The notes: a model not told the origin generated them from the sequence alone. A stretch of 64,000 nucleotides of DNA from Actinacidiphila glaucinigra (GCF_900188405.1 NZ_FZOF01000022.1:1-64000); one strand, 5' to 3'; numbered from the stretch's first letter, positions 42,599-51,375 are shown. Program-made: numbers and translations.

Positions 42599-43036
42599 AT
42601 GCGGATCAGTGCGGTGGGGACCTGCCTGGCCCTGGTGGCGGCGATGTGTTCGGCGGGGGTCGCGGCAGGCTCGGCGCAGGCCAGGCCGGCCGGGGCGACG
42701 AGCCTGTACGCGCCGTCCGCGCTCGTCCTGTCCGTGGGGAAGGGAGAAGACCCCGCGACGGCGACGATACAGCGCGCGGTCGTGCTGCGCTGCAGGCCCA
42801 CCCCGTACGGCGACCACCCGGACCCGGTGGCCGCCTGTGCGGAACTCGCCGCCGTCCACGGGGACTTCGCGGCGATGACCGCCGCCGCGGAAGGTGTGGC
42901 CTGCACCCGGATCTGGGATCCGGTCGTGGTCACCGCCGACGGGGTCTGGGAAGGCCGGCGCGTCACCTTCGCGCAGACCTTCGGCAACCCGTGCATGCTG
43001 CGCGGCAGCGACACGGCCGGCGTCTTCGCCTTCTGA
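42599..43036 (+). CDS. Streptomyces subtilisin inhibitor (SSI) family protease inhibitor
   Basis: A 145-residue secreted inhibitor. The signal peptide is MRISAVGTCLALVAAMCSAG, with cleavage near AQA. The SSI fold shows SLYAPSALVLSVGKGE, LRCRPTPYGDHPDP, ACAELAAVHGDF, DPVVVTADGVWEGRRV and the C-terminal GVFAF. The reactive loop reads VACTR-IWDP, placing arginine at P1, so trypsin-like proteases should be the main targets rather than subtilisin. Four conserved cysteines are present for the two disulfides. AAGGAG lies 8 nt before the ATG at 42599. A secreted M4 peptidase gene lies 3.5 kb away. Confidence 0.93.
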   Translation: MRISAVGTCLALVAAMCSAGVAAGSAQARPAGATSLYAPSALVLSVGKGEDPATATIQRAVVLRCRPTPYGDHPDPVAACAELAAVHGDFAAMTAAAEGVACTRIWDPVVVTADGVWEGRRVTFAQTFGNPCMLRGSDTAGVFAF

Positions 43037-43091
43037 CGCCGATGCCGTGAACCAAGGCCACGGGGTTCACCGTGGGGGAGAGCCCTGTGAG

Positions 43092-43137
43092 GGGGCGGCC
43101 GACTCGTGGGACGGGGTCGGCCGCCCCTGTTGTTTTT
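43092..43137 (+). terminator. SSI intrinsic terminator with T tract
   Basis: A perfect 12-bp stem (GGGGCGGCCGAC and complement) is followed by TGTTGTTTTT. It is the only terminator in the window with a clear T tract, and it lies between the convergent SSI and SDR genes. Confidence 0.85.
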
Positions 43138-43155
43138 CCGTGTCCTGGCGCTGCG

Positions 43156-43950
43156 TCAGGTCGTCTTGGTCTGGCCGCCGTCGATGGTGAACTCCGCGCC
43201 CGTGACGTTGCCGGCGACGGGGGAGACGAGGAAGGCGATCAGGGCGGCCACCTCCTCGGGCTCGGTGACGCGCCCGGTGGAGATGCCCATGCTGCGCGGC
43301 ACGACCTCGTCCAGGGCCTGCTGGGCGGTGGTCCCGGCCGCCGCGGCCGTCTGGTCGGCGAAGGCCCCGGGGGCGGTCCAGAAGGGCGTGCGGACGGGGC
43401 CGGGGGCGACCGCGTTGACGCGGACGCCGCGCGGGGCGAACTCCTCGGACAGCGACTTCGTCAGGTTCGCCAGCGCCGCCTTGGCGGCCGAGTAGTCGAC
43501 GACCATGGGGTAGGGGAGGCGCGCGTTGACGGACGTGACGTTGACGATCGCGCCGCCGCCCGCGGCCAGCATGTGGGGGAGCGCGGCGCGGGTGGTGCGG
43601 ACCGCGCTGAAGAAGGAGATCTCGAAGACCCGCCCCCACTCCGCGTCGTCCACCTCGAGGAAGCTGCCGCGGGAATTTCCGGAACCCACGTTGTTGACCA
43701 GGATGTCGACGGAGCCGTAGCGCTCCGCGGCCTGCCGTACGAGCTCGGCCGGGCCCTGCGGGGTGGCGAGGTCCACGGCCACGGGGGTCACCTCGTAGGC
43801 GTCCCGGAGGGCTTCCGCCTCGGGTGTGACACTGCGGCTGCCCGCGACGACCCGGACGCCCTCGCGCGCGAGCGCCTCCGTCACCGCCAGGCCGATGCCC
43901 CTGCCGGCTCCGGTGACGACCGCGACCTTGTCCTGGAGCTGCAGTTCCAT
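43156..43950 (-). CDS. SDR family oxidoreductase
   Basis: A 264-residue classical short-chain dehydrogenase. It has the cofactor loop TGAGRGIG near residue 14, NNVGSGNSRG, the catalytic serine in VTSVNARLP, the YSAAK pair, and the C-terminal GAEFTIDGGQTKTT closing strand. The ATG at 43950 has AAGGGG 5 nt upstream; the longer reading from 44094 runs into the divergent promoter. It is divergent from the alginate-lyase-like gene. The substrate is unknown, and a 3-oxoacyl reductase-like activity is typical of the subgroup. Confidence 0.9.
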   Translation of the reverse strand: MELQLQDKVAVVTGAGRGIGLAVTEALAREGVRVVAGSRSVTPEAEALRDAYEVTPVAVDLATPQGPAELVRQAAERYGSVDILVNNVGSGNSRGSFLEVDDAEWGRVFEISFFSAVRTTRAALPHMLAAGGGAIVNVTSVNARLPYPMVVDYSAAKAALANLTKSLSEEFAPRGVRVNAVAPGPVRTPFWTAPGAFADQTAAAAGTTAQQALDEVVPRSMGISTGRVTEPEEVAALIAFLVSPVAGNVTGAEFTIDGGQTKTT

Positions 43951-44147
43951 GGGGACCCCTTCGGGATGGGCGGGTGGGTATCGAGCCTGGGGGGCCGGAG
44001 GCCGGGTCGCCATCGGAGCGCCGCCGGTCGGGGCCCTCGCCGGGAGTCGCGTTTGAGGGCGGGTCAGATACGTGTCCCCGTGCCGCGCCGACACCGTCGC
44101 GGCGCGCGCCGCACGATGACAGGTATCGGCTCTGTGTGACAGGGGAC

Positions 44148-44176
44148 TTGACGGCGTATTGGTCTAGTCCTACCGT
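44148..44176 (+). promoter_or_regulatory. Promoter with GGTCTA operator for the alginate-lyase-like gene
   Basis: TTGACG (44148-44153), a 17-nt spacer and TACCGT (44171-44176). TGGTCTAGTCCT (44160-44171) fills the spacer and matches 9 of 12 positions of the DasR core. The upstream CAGGGGACTTGAC is shared with the promoter at 54265. Confidence 0.65.
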
Positions 44177-44256
44177 CATCCCTCAATCGCAGTGTTCACG
44201 GGTGCATCCATGGTTCATCCATGTGAACATGCCGTCTCCTGGGAAGGCGTCCCCCC

Positions 44257-45453
44257 ATGTCCCACAGATCACAAGGTCCCCTCACCAAGGGCGTCTTCGC
44301 CCTCGTCGCGGCGCTGGTCGCCGCCCTCCTGGCCGCGCTGCCCGGCGGCGGTCGCGCCGAGGCCGCGCCGGCTGCCTTCAGCCACCCCGGCGTCCTGGTC
44401 AGCCGCGCCCAGCTCGACTTCGTCCGCGGAAAGGTGCAGGCCGGGGCGCAGCCCTGGAAGGGCGCGTACGACCAGATGATGGCGTCGAAGTACGCCTCGC
44501 AGTCGCGGACCCCCAAGCCGCGCGCGGTCGTCGAGTGCGGCTCCTACTCCAACCCCAACTACGGCTGCACCGATGAGCGCGAGGACGCCATCGCGGCGTA
44601 CACCAACGCGCTGGCCTGGTACGTCACGCGCGACGCCAAGTACGCGCAGAAGGCGATCCAGCTGATGGACGCCTGGTCGGCCACCATCACCGACCACACC
44701 AACAGCAACGCCCCGCTGCAGACCGGCTGGGCGGGCTCGGTGTGGCCGCGCGCGGCGGAGATCATCCGCTACACGTACACCGGCTGGCCGAACGTGAACC
44801 GCTTCGCCACCATGCTGCGCAACGTCTACCTCCCCGAGGTCATCAACGGCTCCAAGAGCAACGGCAACTGGGAACTGAGCATGATGGAGGCCGCCGTCGG
44901 CATCTCCGTCTTCCTCGACGACCGCACCTCCTACGACAAGGCCGTCACGCGCTACCTCAACCGCGTGGCCGCGTACGTCTACCTGGACACCGACGGCTCG
45001 CTGCCCAGGACCGTTCCCGGCAGCGGTCTCGACACCCGGGACGAGATCGTCGGCTACTGGCAGGGCCAGTCCACCTTCGTGACCGGTCTGACCCAGGAGA
45101 CCTGCCGCGACTTCACGCACACCGGCTACGGCATCTCGTCGATCTCGCACGTCGCGGAGACCAGCCGTATCCAGGGCGAGGACCTCTACCCGCAGGTCGG
45201 CGAGCGGCTGCGGCAGGCGCTGGGCTTCCAGTCCAAGTACCAGCGGGGCGAGGCCGTGCCGTCCTGGCTGTGCGGCGGGAGCCTCAACCTGGGTCTCGGG
45301 CCGGTCACCGAGGTCGGCTACAACGCGCTGCACAACCGGCTCGGCATCGCCATGACCAACACCCAGGCGCTCACCGAGTCCCAGCGCCCGGCCGGCAGCA
45401 ACAACCTCTTCGTCGCCTGGGAGACCCTGACCCACGGCGATAACCTCTCCTGA
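44257..45453 (+). CDS. Secreted alginate-lyase-family polysaccharide lyase
   Basis: A 398-residue exported protein. A signal peptide (LVAALVAALLAALPGG, ending near AEA) is followed by an all-helical (alpha/alpha) barrel typical of the PF05426 alginate lyase family. Recognisable motifs are LAWYVTRDAKYAQKAIQLMD, PLQTGWAGSVWPRAAEIIRY, NGNWELSMMEAAVGISVFLDD with the asparagine, and DFTHTGYGISSISHVAE with the histidine expected to act in beta-elimination. GGGAAGG lies 9 nt before the ATG. The exact uronic acid polymer is not clear. Confidence 0.87.
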   Translation: MSHRSQGPLTKGVFALVAALVAALLAALPGGGRAEAAPAAFSHPGVLVSRAQLDFVRGKVQAGAQPWKGAYDQMMASKYASQSRTPKPRAVVECGSYSNPNYGCTDEREDAIAAYTNALAWYVTRDAKYAQKAIQLMDAWSATITDHTNSNAPLQTGWAGSVWPRAAEIIRYTYTGWPNVNRFATMLRNVYLPEVINGSKSNGNWELSMMEAAVGISVFLDDRTSYDKAVTRYLNRVAAYVYLDTDGSLPRTVPGSGLDTRDEIVGYWQGQSTFVTGLTQETCRDFTHTGYGISSISHVAETSRIQGEDLYPQVGERLRQALGFQSKYQRGEAVPSWLCGGSLNLGLGPVTEVGYNALHNRLGIAMTNTQALTESQRPAGSNNLFVAWETLTHGDNLS

Positions 45454-45489
45454 TCCGGCAGAGGTGATCGGCGGCGGAGGGAACCGGCC

Positions 45490-46278
45490 ATGCCCGTACG
45501 TGTCGAGCGCAGCGGACCCGTCACCACGGTGGTGCTCTCGCGCCCTCAGGCGCGCAACGCCGTGGACGGACCGACGGCACGTGAACTGGCCGACGCCTTC
45601 CGCGAGTTCGACGCCGACCCCGGCGCGTCCGTCGCCGTGCTGTGGGGCGAGGGCGGCACCTTCTGCGCGGGTGCCGACCTCAAGGCCATCGGCACCCCGC
45701 GCGGCAACGAGGTGACCGATGTGGTGGACGGGAGCGACAGGAGCGGCGGGGACGGGCCCATGGGGCCCACCCGCCTGCGGCTGGGCAAGCCGGTCATCGC
45801 GGCCATCTCGGGCCACGCGGTGGCCGGCGGCCTGGAACTGGCCCTCTGGTGCGACCTGCGGGTCGCCGAGGAGGACGCGGTGCTCGGGGTGTTCTGCCGG
45901 CGCTGGGGCGTGCCCCTGATCGACGGCGGGACGGTACGGCTGCCGCGGCTGATCGGCACCTCGCGGGCGATGGACCTGATCCTGACGGGGCGTCCGGTCG
46001 ACGCGGCCGAGGCGTACGCCATGGGCCTGGTGAACCGGGTGGTCCCGGCCGGCGGGGCGCGCGCCGAGGCGGAGCGGCTCGCCGCGGAGATCGCGGCCTT
46101 CCCGCAGACCTGCCTGCGGCACGACCGGCTCGCGGTGCTGGAGGCCGAGGGGCTGGAGGAGACGGCCGCGCTCGAGGCGGAGTTGCGGCACGGCCGGGTG
46201 TCACTCGCGGAGGCGGGGGAGGGCGCGGCGCGCTTCTCGGCGGGGGCCGGGAGGCACGGCGCGTTCGACGGGAGCTGA
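45490..46278 (+). CDS. Enoyl-CoA hydratase/isomerase (crotonase) family protein
   Basis: A 262-residue crotonase-fold enzyme. It has the oxyanion-hole segments GGTFCAGADLKAIG and ISGHAVAGGLELALWCDLRVAE. The position of the first catalytic glutamate of enoyl-CoA hydratase is occupied in CRRWGVPLIDGGTVRLPRL, where the hydratase Glu pair is not clearly kept, so an isomerase, hydrolase or dehalogenase role is possible. The ribosome site is GGCGGAGGGA. It lies 36 nt after the lyase gene and is read in the same direction. Confidence 0.87.
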   Translation: MPVRVERSGPVTTVVLSRPQARNAVDGPTARELADAFREFDADPGASVAVLWGEGGTFCAGADLKAIGTPRGNEVTDVVDGSDRSGGDGPMGPTRLRLGKPVIAAISGHAVAGGLELALWCDLRVAEEDAVLGVFCRRWGVPLIDGGTVRLPRLIGTSRAMDLILTGRPVDAAEAYAMGLVNRVVPAGGARAEAERLAAEIAAFPQTCLRHDRLAVLEAEGLEETAALEAELRHGRVSLAEAGEGAARFSAGAGRHGAFDGS

Positions 46279-46318
46279 CCGGCGCGGGACGACCGACGGG
46301 GGCCGTTCCGCGCCGGTC
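46277..46318 (+). terminator. Crotonase terminator
   Basis: GACCGGCGCGG, starting within the stop codon, and its exact complement CCGCGCCGGTC form an 11-bp stem around a 20-nt loop. Confidence 0.65.
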
Positions 46319-46518
46319 ACCCGGCTGACCTGCGCCCGAGACGTGACCGCCGTGTGGACTTCGGCCGGTTCCCGTGTGTGGACCACGGACGCGCTCTGGA
46401 CATCCGTATGTCATGGGCACTTAAATCTGGCACCGCCTCACCTCCGCACCCGGGCCCGCCCCACCGTGGCCGGACGTAGATGCGGGGACCGCGCACGCCC
46501 CCCCACCAGAGGAGCACG

Positions 46519-48162
46519 ATGCAGCCCAGCACCAGACGTGCCGCGACCGCCATATCCGCGGCGCTGGCCGCGACCGCCGTCACCGCCGCCCTCCTGACAC
46601 CGTCCGCGGCGTCCGCGTCCGGCCGTGACCTCCCCTCCCGCGCCACCGGCGTCGCCCGCGCCGACGCCGCCGTCACCACCAACGCGACCCGGCTCGCCGT
46701 CACCGCCGCGCAGGGCAGGACCGTCCGCGACGTCGTCACCGACGCCGACGGCGCCCAGCACATCCGCTACGACCGGACCTACCGCGGACTGCCCGTCCTC
46801 GGCGGCGACCTCGTCGTCCACCTCGCCCCGGGCGGCGCCTACGAGGGCGCCGAGCGGGCCACCCGTTCCGACCTGGCCGTACCGAGCACCAGCCCGTCCG
46901 TGAAGGCCGCCACCGCCGCCGACAAGGGGCTGGCGGCGCTGCGTTCCGCCCACCGCGGCACCGCCTTCCGGCAGGCCAAGGCCAAGCCGCAGCTCATCGT
47001 CGACGCCCTGCACGGCACGCCCCGCCTGGCCTGGCGCACCACCGCCGTCGGCCTCGACAGCCTGGGCAACCCGGCCGCCCGCGTCGTCCTCACCGACGCC
47101 CGCACCGGCGCCCGCATCGACGCCTGGGACGCCCTGGAGACCGCCGCCGGGGACGGCAAGTCCCTCTACGGCGGCACCGTGTCCCTGGAGACCACCCTCA
47201 GCGGCAGCACCTACCAGCTGAAGGACCCCACCCGCGGCAACACCTACACCGGCGACGCGCAGAACAAGACCGACCTGTGCATCTTCGGCATCTGCTTCTC
47301 CCGGGCCCCCGCGGTCCTGTTCACCGACGCCGACAACCACTGGGGCACCGGCACCACCGCCGACCGCGCGACGGCCGCCGTCGACGCCCAGTACGGCACC
47401 GACGAGACCTGGGACTACTACAAGACCGTCCACGGCCGCAGCGGCATCGCCGGCGACGGCAAGGGCTCGTACAACCGCGTCCACTACGGCAGCAACTACA
47501 ACAACGCCTTCTGGGACGACAGCTGCTTCTGCATGACCTACGGCGACGGTGACGGCACCACCTTCGGGCCGCTGGTCGCCCTCGACGTCGCCGGGCACGA
47601 GATGTCGCACGGCGTCACCTCGCGCACCGCGGCCCTCACCTACTCCGGGGAGTCCGGCGGCCTCAACGAGGCCACCTCGGACATCTTCGGCACCCTGGTC
47701 GAGTGGTACGCCGGCAACTCCTCCGACACCGGCGACTACCTCATCGGCGAGCGCATCGTGAAGTCCGGCTTCGGCCAGCCCGCGCTGCGCTTCATGGACA
47801 AGCCCTCCAAGGACGGCAGCTCCGCCGACTGCTGGAGCTCCGGCGTCGGCAACCTCGACGTCCACTACTCCTCCGGCGTCGCCAACCACTTCGCCTACCT
47901 GCTCGCCGAGGGCAGCGGCGCCAGGACGGTGGGCGGCGTCAGCTACAACAGCCCCACCTGCAACGGCTCCACGGTGGGCGGGATCGGCCGCGACAAGCTC
48001 GGCAAGATCTGGTACCGGGCCCTCACGGTCTACATGACCTCCGGCACCAACTACGCGGGCGCCCGCACCGCCACCCTCAAGGCCGCCACCGACCTCTACG
48101 GCGCCTCGAGCGCCGAGTACGCCGCCGTGGCCGCCGCCTGGTCCGCCGTCAGCGTCAACTGA
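46519..48162 (+). CDS. Secreted M4 family (thermolysin-like) metallopeptidase
   Basis: A 547-residue zinc protease made as a prepro-enzyme. It has a signal peptide of about 34 residues, then an FTP/PepSY propeptide (about 35-200, including HIRYDRTYRGLPVLGGDLVVH), then the catalytic domain. The zinc site is complete: HEMSHGV with the catalytic glutamate, and GGLNEATSD giving the third ligand. The downstream catalytic histidine lies in NLDVHYSSGVANH. GGAG lies 4 nt before the ATG. SSI-type inhibitors, one of which is encoded at 42599, are known to inhibit some M4 proteases. Confidence 0.94.
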   Translation: MQPSTRRAATAISAALAATAVTAALLTPSAASASGRDLPSRATGVARADAAVTTNATRLAVTAAQGRTVRDVVTDADGAQHIRYDRTYRGLPVLGGDLVVHLAPGGAYEGAERATRSDLAVPSTSPSVKAATAADKGLAALRSAHRGTAFRQAKAKPQLIVDALHGTPRLAWRTTAVGLDSLGNPAARVVLTDARTGARIDAWDALETAAGDGKSLYGGTVSLETTLSGSTYQLKDPTRGNTYTGDAQNKTDLCIFGICFSRAPAVLFTDADNHWGTGTTADRATAAVDAQYGTDETWDYYKTVHGRSGIAGDGKGSYNRVHYGSNYNNAFWDDSCFCMTYGDGDGTTFGPLVALDVAGHEMSHGVTSRTAALTYSGESGGLNEATSDIFGTLVEWYAGNSSDTGDYLIGERIVKSGFGQPALRFMDKPSKDGSSADCWSSGVGNLDVHYSSGVANHFAYLLAEGSGARTVGGVSYNSPTCNGSTVGGIGRDKLGKIWYRALTVYMTSGTNYAGARTATLKAATDLYGASSAEYAAVAAAWSAVSVN

Positions 48163-48178
48163 CGCCGCGCGGATCCGC

Positions 48179-48222
48179 GGCCCCGGGGGACCGACCGCCG
48201 CCAGGCCGGTCCCCCGGGGGCC
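48179..48222 (+). terminator. M4 peptidase terminator
   Basis: GGCCCCGGGGGACCG pairs with CGGTCCCCCGGGGGCC over 15 bp with one bulged base, starting 16 nt after the stop. Confidence 0.75.
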
Positions 48223-48258
48223 TGCGGGGCCCTGCGGGGCCTTGCCACACTGACCTCC

Positions 48259-48618
48259 ATGACCACGACCGATGCCGCGGCGGCGATACGCGCACACGTA
48301 CGGGCCTTCAACGCCCGCGGCCTGGACGCCCTCCTGGCCGGCTTCACCGATGACGCCGTATGGATCACCGGCACCACCACGGTGCGCGGCCGCGCCGCGC
48401 TCACCGGGCTCTTCGACGAGGCGATGCGCGGGCTGCTCCCCACGCTGGAGGTCAGCGACCTCCTTGCCGAAGGCGACCGCGCGGCCAGCCAGATGACCGA
48501 GGCCCTCACCTACCGCGGCGAACGCCGCACCTGCCCCATCGCCGCCTTCTACGAACTCCGGGACGGCCGCATCGCGTCGGCGAAGGTCTACCGCGAGGGC
48601 AGTGCGGACGTCGCCTGA
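48259..48618 (+). CDS. SnoaL-like / SgcJ-type NTF2-fold protein
   Basis: A 119-residue single-domain protein of the NTF2-like superfamily. It has the opening helix AIRAHVRAFNARGLDALLAGF, the FTDDAVWITG strand, AALTGLFDEAM, and the C-terminal FYELRDGRIASAKVYRE. Members are small hydrolases, cyclases or binding proteins, and no catalytic residue can be assigned here. It converges with the ECF41-like sigma gene, whose own C-terminal domain is of the same fold. Confidence 0.85.
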   Translation: MTTTDAAAAIRAHVRAFNARGLDALLAGFTDDAVWITGTTTVRGRAALTGLFDEAMRGLLPTLEVSDLLAEGDRAASQMTEALTYRGERRTCPIAAFYELRDGRIASAKVYREGSADVA

Positions 48619-48627
48619 GCGCCCCCC

Positions 48628-49578
48628 TCAGGAGGCGCCGCCCTCCGTCCAGGGCCGGAGCTTCTCCGGGTTGCGGACCGCCCAGATGCGGGAGACGCGG
48701 CCGTCGGCGACATCGAACGCCGCCACCGTCACGGTCGTCCCGGCGTGCCGGGCGACCAGGCCGGGCCGGCCGTTGACCGTCCGCTCCAGCAGCGTCAGCC
48801 CCGGGGTCCTGCCGGCCATGTGGACCAGGTAACCGGCGATGCGCTCACCGCCTTCCACCGGGCGCAGGGCGGCACCGGCCAGGCCGCCGCCATCTGCGAC
48901 CATCGTGGCATCGGGGTCGAGGAGGCCGACGAGGGCCTTGATGTCCCCGGCCTCCCACGCCTCCTTGAAGTGCCGCACCACACCGGCCTGCCCCGCCGCC
49001 GGTACCGCCGGGCCCTGCGCGGCGTGAACCCTCCGGCGGGCCGAGTACGCCAACTGCCGGCAGGCCGCGGGCGTCCGGCCGACGATCCCGGCCACCTCGG
49101 GGAAGGGGAAGCGGAAGACGTCGTGCAGCACGAACGCCACGCGCTCGGCCGGCGTCATCGACTCCAGGACGACGAGGAAGGCCATCGTCACGGACTCGTC
49201 CAGGGTGACCCGGTCGGCGGGGTCGGCCGACTCGGGCCCGCCGCCGGCCGGGCCGCCCGTCCACTCCGAGCGGTCCGGCAGCGGCTCGGGTATCCAGGAA
49301 CCGACATAGCGCTCGCGCCGGACGCGAGCCGAGCCGAGGAGGTCGAGGCAGACGCGTCCGGCCACCGTCGTCAGCCAGGCCCCGGGAGACTCGATGGCCT
49401 CCTGCTGCCGGCGCGACATCGCGTACCAGCGGGCATAGGTCTCCTGCACGGCGTCCTCGGCCTCGGCCAGCGAACCGAGCAGCCGGTAGGCGAGGTTGAT
49501 CAGATGACGCTGCTCGCCGACCACCGCGCTCAGGTCCGGCTCGGACCCGTACCGCTCCGGCTTCGATGGGGTGCTCAT
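48628..49578 (-). CDS. ECF41-like sigma factor (SigJ type) with C-terminal SnoaL domain
   Basis: A 316-residue sigma factor. Region 2 (RHLINLAYRLLGSLAEAEDAVQETYARWY, described by its ends) lies at residues about 22-90 and region 4 (MTPAERVAFVLHDVFRFPF and GRTPAACRQLAYSARRRV) at about 135-195. A SnoaL-like extension (205-316) follows. The DGGG motif (VADGGGLAG) and NPxKL-like motif (RNPEKL) of ECF41 are present; there the extension itself controls sigma activity without an anti-sigma factor. The ATG is at 49578. A YCII gene and a membrane protein are adjacent and may be targets. Confidence 0.9.
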   Translation of the reverse strand: MSTPSKPERYGSEPDLSAVVGEQRHLINLAYRLLGSLAEAEDAVQETYARWYAMSRRQQEAIESPGAWLTTVAGRVCLDLLGSARVRRERYVGSWIPEPLPDRSEWTGGPAGGGPESADPADRVTLDESVTMAFLVVLESMTPAERVAFVLHDVFRFPFPEVAGIVGRTPAACRQLAYSARRRVHAAQGPAVPAAGQAGVVRHFKEAWEAGDIKALVGLLDPDATMVADGGGLAGAALRPVEGGERIAGYLVHMAGRTPGLTLLERTVNGRPGLVARHAGTTVTVAAFDVADGRVSRIWAVRNPEKLRPWTEGGAS

Positions 49579-49649
49579 GCCCGCGACCGCTCCCTGGTTC
49601 GTCCCGTCCGCTTCAGCTCTCGCCCCTTCGACGGAACACGGCCCCCGTT

Positions 49650-49674
49650 TGTCAGGCCGGTGCCCGGCCTGACA
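49650..49674. promoter_or_regulatory. Perfect inverted repeat between the ECF sigma and membrane protein genes
   Basis: TGTCAGGCCGG and CCGGCCTGACA are exact 11-bp arms around TGC, centred between divergent genes. The TGTCA ends recall the ECF41 -35 element, but I did not find a correctly spaced CGTC -10 on either strand. Confidence 0.5.
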
Positions 49675-49752
49675 GTTCACGGGCCCGGGTCGTCGGAGTG
49701 GGGGGGACGGTACCGCCGTTCCACCGCCGCGAGACAGAAGAGGGACCGCGTC

Positions 49753-50160
49753 ATGGCCACAGATGCAACGGCAGAGCACCGCAGCCTCACGTTCCTCCGG
49801 ATCGCGGTCGCCCTGCAGACCTCGGCGATCTTCTTCCAGGCCGTCACCGCCGGAGTGCTGCTGTCCTCGTCGCACGGCGAGGTGCTGCACAGTGCCGGAG
49901 CGCGCGTGATGTACGCCGCGTCGATGCTGTACGTGCTCGCCGCGATCCTCGCGTGGCGACCGGGCGGCGGATCGCCCCGCCCGATCCTGTACGCCTCCGG
50001 CTTCCTGGCCCTCGCCTCGGTCCAAGTGGTGCTGGGCATCGCCCACAAGCCGTCGCTCCACGTCCCCCTGGGCGTCCTGATGTTCGGCCTGAGCGTCCTG
50101 GCGCTGGCCGTGGGCGGCCGAAGGGCGTCGACCTCGATCAGTCGGTCGGGTCGGGCATGA
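49753..50160 (+). CDS. Four-helix integral membrane protein of unknown function
   Basis: A 135-residue protein with four predicted membrane helices: IAVALQTSAIFFQAVTAGVL, VMYAASMLYVLAAILAW, ILYASGFLALASVQVVLGI and VPLGVLMFGLSVLALAVG. It has a basic C-terminus. It is divergent from the ECF41-like sigma gene, with a perfect inverted repeat between them, so co-regulation is likely. The last 23 nt overlap the convergent YCII gene. The family is not recognised. Confidence 0.75.
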   Translation: MATDATAEHRSLTFLRIAVALQTSAIFFQAVTAGVLLSSSHGEVLHSAGARVMYAASMLYVLAAILAWRPGGGSPRPILYASGFLALASVQVVLGIAHKPSLHVPLGVLMFGLSVLALAVGGRRASTSISRSGRA

Positions 50161-50476
50161 TCTCCCGGACCTCCTGCGCGCAGCGGCACGCGGCGGCGAG
50201 CTCGGCAGCCCACTCCAGCGCGTTCTCACGTGAGGGCACATCGATGATCGCGAACCCGCCGAGCACCGCCTTGGTCTCCGGGTACGGGCCGTCGGCGACG
50301 GTCCCGTCGGTGGACACGACGCTCGCCCGCTGCGTTTGCAGTCCGCCGCCGAAGACCCACACGCCGGCGTCCCGGGCCTTGCCCACCACCTTGAGCGAGG
50401 CCTCGGCCACCTCGGGCAAGTCCTCCTCGGGGAAGTTCATCGCGCCGTCGTCGAACGAGATCAGATACCGGGTCAT
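50138..50476 (-). CDS. YCII-related (DGPF) domain protein
   Basis: A 112-residue ferredoxin-like-fold protein. The start MTRYLISFDDGAM, the GGGLQTQRASVVSTDG strand, and the DGPYPETKAVLGGFAIIDV motif (the family's DGPF-type site with a conserved Asp/His pocket) identify it. YCII genes are often paired with ECF sigma factors of the SigJ/ECF41 type, as here. Substrate and activity are unknown. It overlaps the membrane protein gene tail to tail. Confidence 0.88.
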   Translation of the reverse strand: MTRYLISFDDGAMNFPEEDLPEVAEASLKVVGKARDAGVWVFGGGLQTQRASVVSTDGTVADGPYPETKAVLGGFAIIDVPSRENALEWAAELAAACRCAQEVREIMPDPTD

Positions 50477-50781
50477 GCGTGACTCCCTCGGTCGTCGGCC
50501 GCCATCGGCCGCGTCTCACCTTACGGCGAGCGCCTCCCGCCGGACCGGCATTCGAACAAATTTCCGGGCTGTGTCCGGGGTCTGTTTCGAAGGTCCGTAC
50601 GGATGTGTACCTGCCCGCAGTGGCCGATCTCGACGACACACGGTGCTCGGGTGTCGGAGGGCGTCCTGAATAGCCGGGCATCCCGGCGCTACGAGACGGG
50701 CATCGCGCCGTCAGTGCCGACGAGTAGGTTCCCTCCGTTCGGCCCAACAGCCGGGCCGCCGAACTGGGAGGACTCATCGAA

Positions 50782-51279
50782 GTGAGCATCCACATGCACA
50801 TGCGCGCCGTCGCAGAATCCGAGATCCGGGATGACCACACCTGGCTTGCGGCGTTCATGTGGGAGGCTTGGGAGAACCACCCCGCCGAGTACGCAGCGGG
50901 CATCGCCGAGTCGATCGACAAGGTCTGGGGCTCCGTCAATGACCTCTATGCCGCTGCCGATGTTCTCGATGCGGATGCCGACGACTCTTGGGAGCTGCCG
51001 ATTTACGGCGGGCGGCCAGTGGCGCACAGCGCGGATGGCGACCCCTCCAACCCGCCCCTGGGGATTCTGGAGCCCCCTGGAGTGTCACAGGCCGCAGGCT
51101 TCCTCGCTCGTGTCTCGTTCGACGAGTTGTGGAACGTCGCCCGTGCCAAGCTCGTCTGGGCCCGCAGGGACGAGGCACAGGTCAGGCAGGAGTTCCTCGA
51201 CTGTCACAGGGGCCTCCAAGGGTTCTATGGGCGGGCGGCTGCAGCAGGCCACGCCGTGGTCAGTGCGGTGTGGGCTTGA
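50782..51279 (+). CDS. DUF1877 family protein
   Basis: A 165-residue cytoplasmic protein. The helix-rich pattern SIHMHMRAVAESEI, SIDKVWGSVNDLYAA, VSFDELWNVARAKLVWARRD and the closing FYGRAAAAGHAVVSAVWA matches DUF1877 (YfbM-like). The function is unknown. The GTG at 50782 follows GGAGG by 10 nt. Codons ending in A or T are more frequent than in neighbouring genes, a weak hint of transfer. The 305-nt gap before it (50477-50781) contains a TAGGTT -10-like box (50724-50729) and no other gene. Confidence 0.8.
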   Translation: MSIHMHMRAVAESEIRDDHTWLAAFMWEAWENHPAEYAAGIAESIDKVWGSVNDLYAAADVLDADADDSWELPIYGGRPVAHSADGDPSNPPLGILEPPGVSQAAGFLARVSFDELWNVARAKLVWARRDEAQVRQEFLDCHRGLQGFYGRAAAAGHAVVSAVWA

Positions 51280-51375
51280 GACGTGATCGCGTGGCGCCGT
51301 GCCCGGCGTGCACGGCCGCGCCGCGCCGAACGACCAGGTGCTCAGCGGGCATTCGCCAGCCCCACGGAGTCGGTG

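Noticed and set aside
44196..44516. Minus-strand gene overlapping the start of the alginate-lyase-like gene
   Set aside because: It covers the lyase promoter and signal peptide in antisense and has no ribosome site or family pattern.
50477..50781. Gene remnant before the DUF1877 gene
   Set aside because: A short frame (VYLPAVADLDD) has no start signal and no recognisable partner; treated as intergenic.
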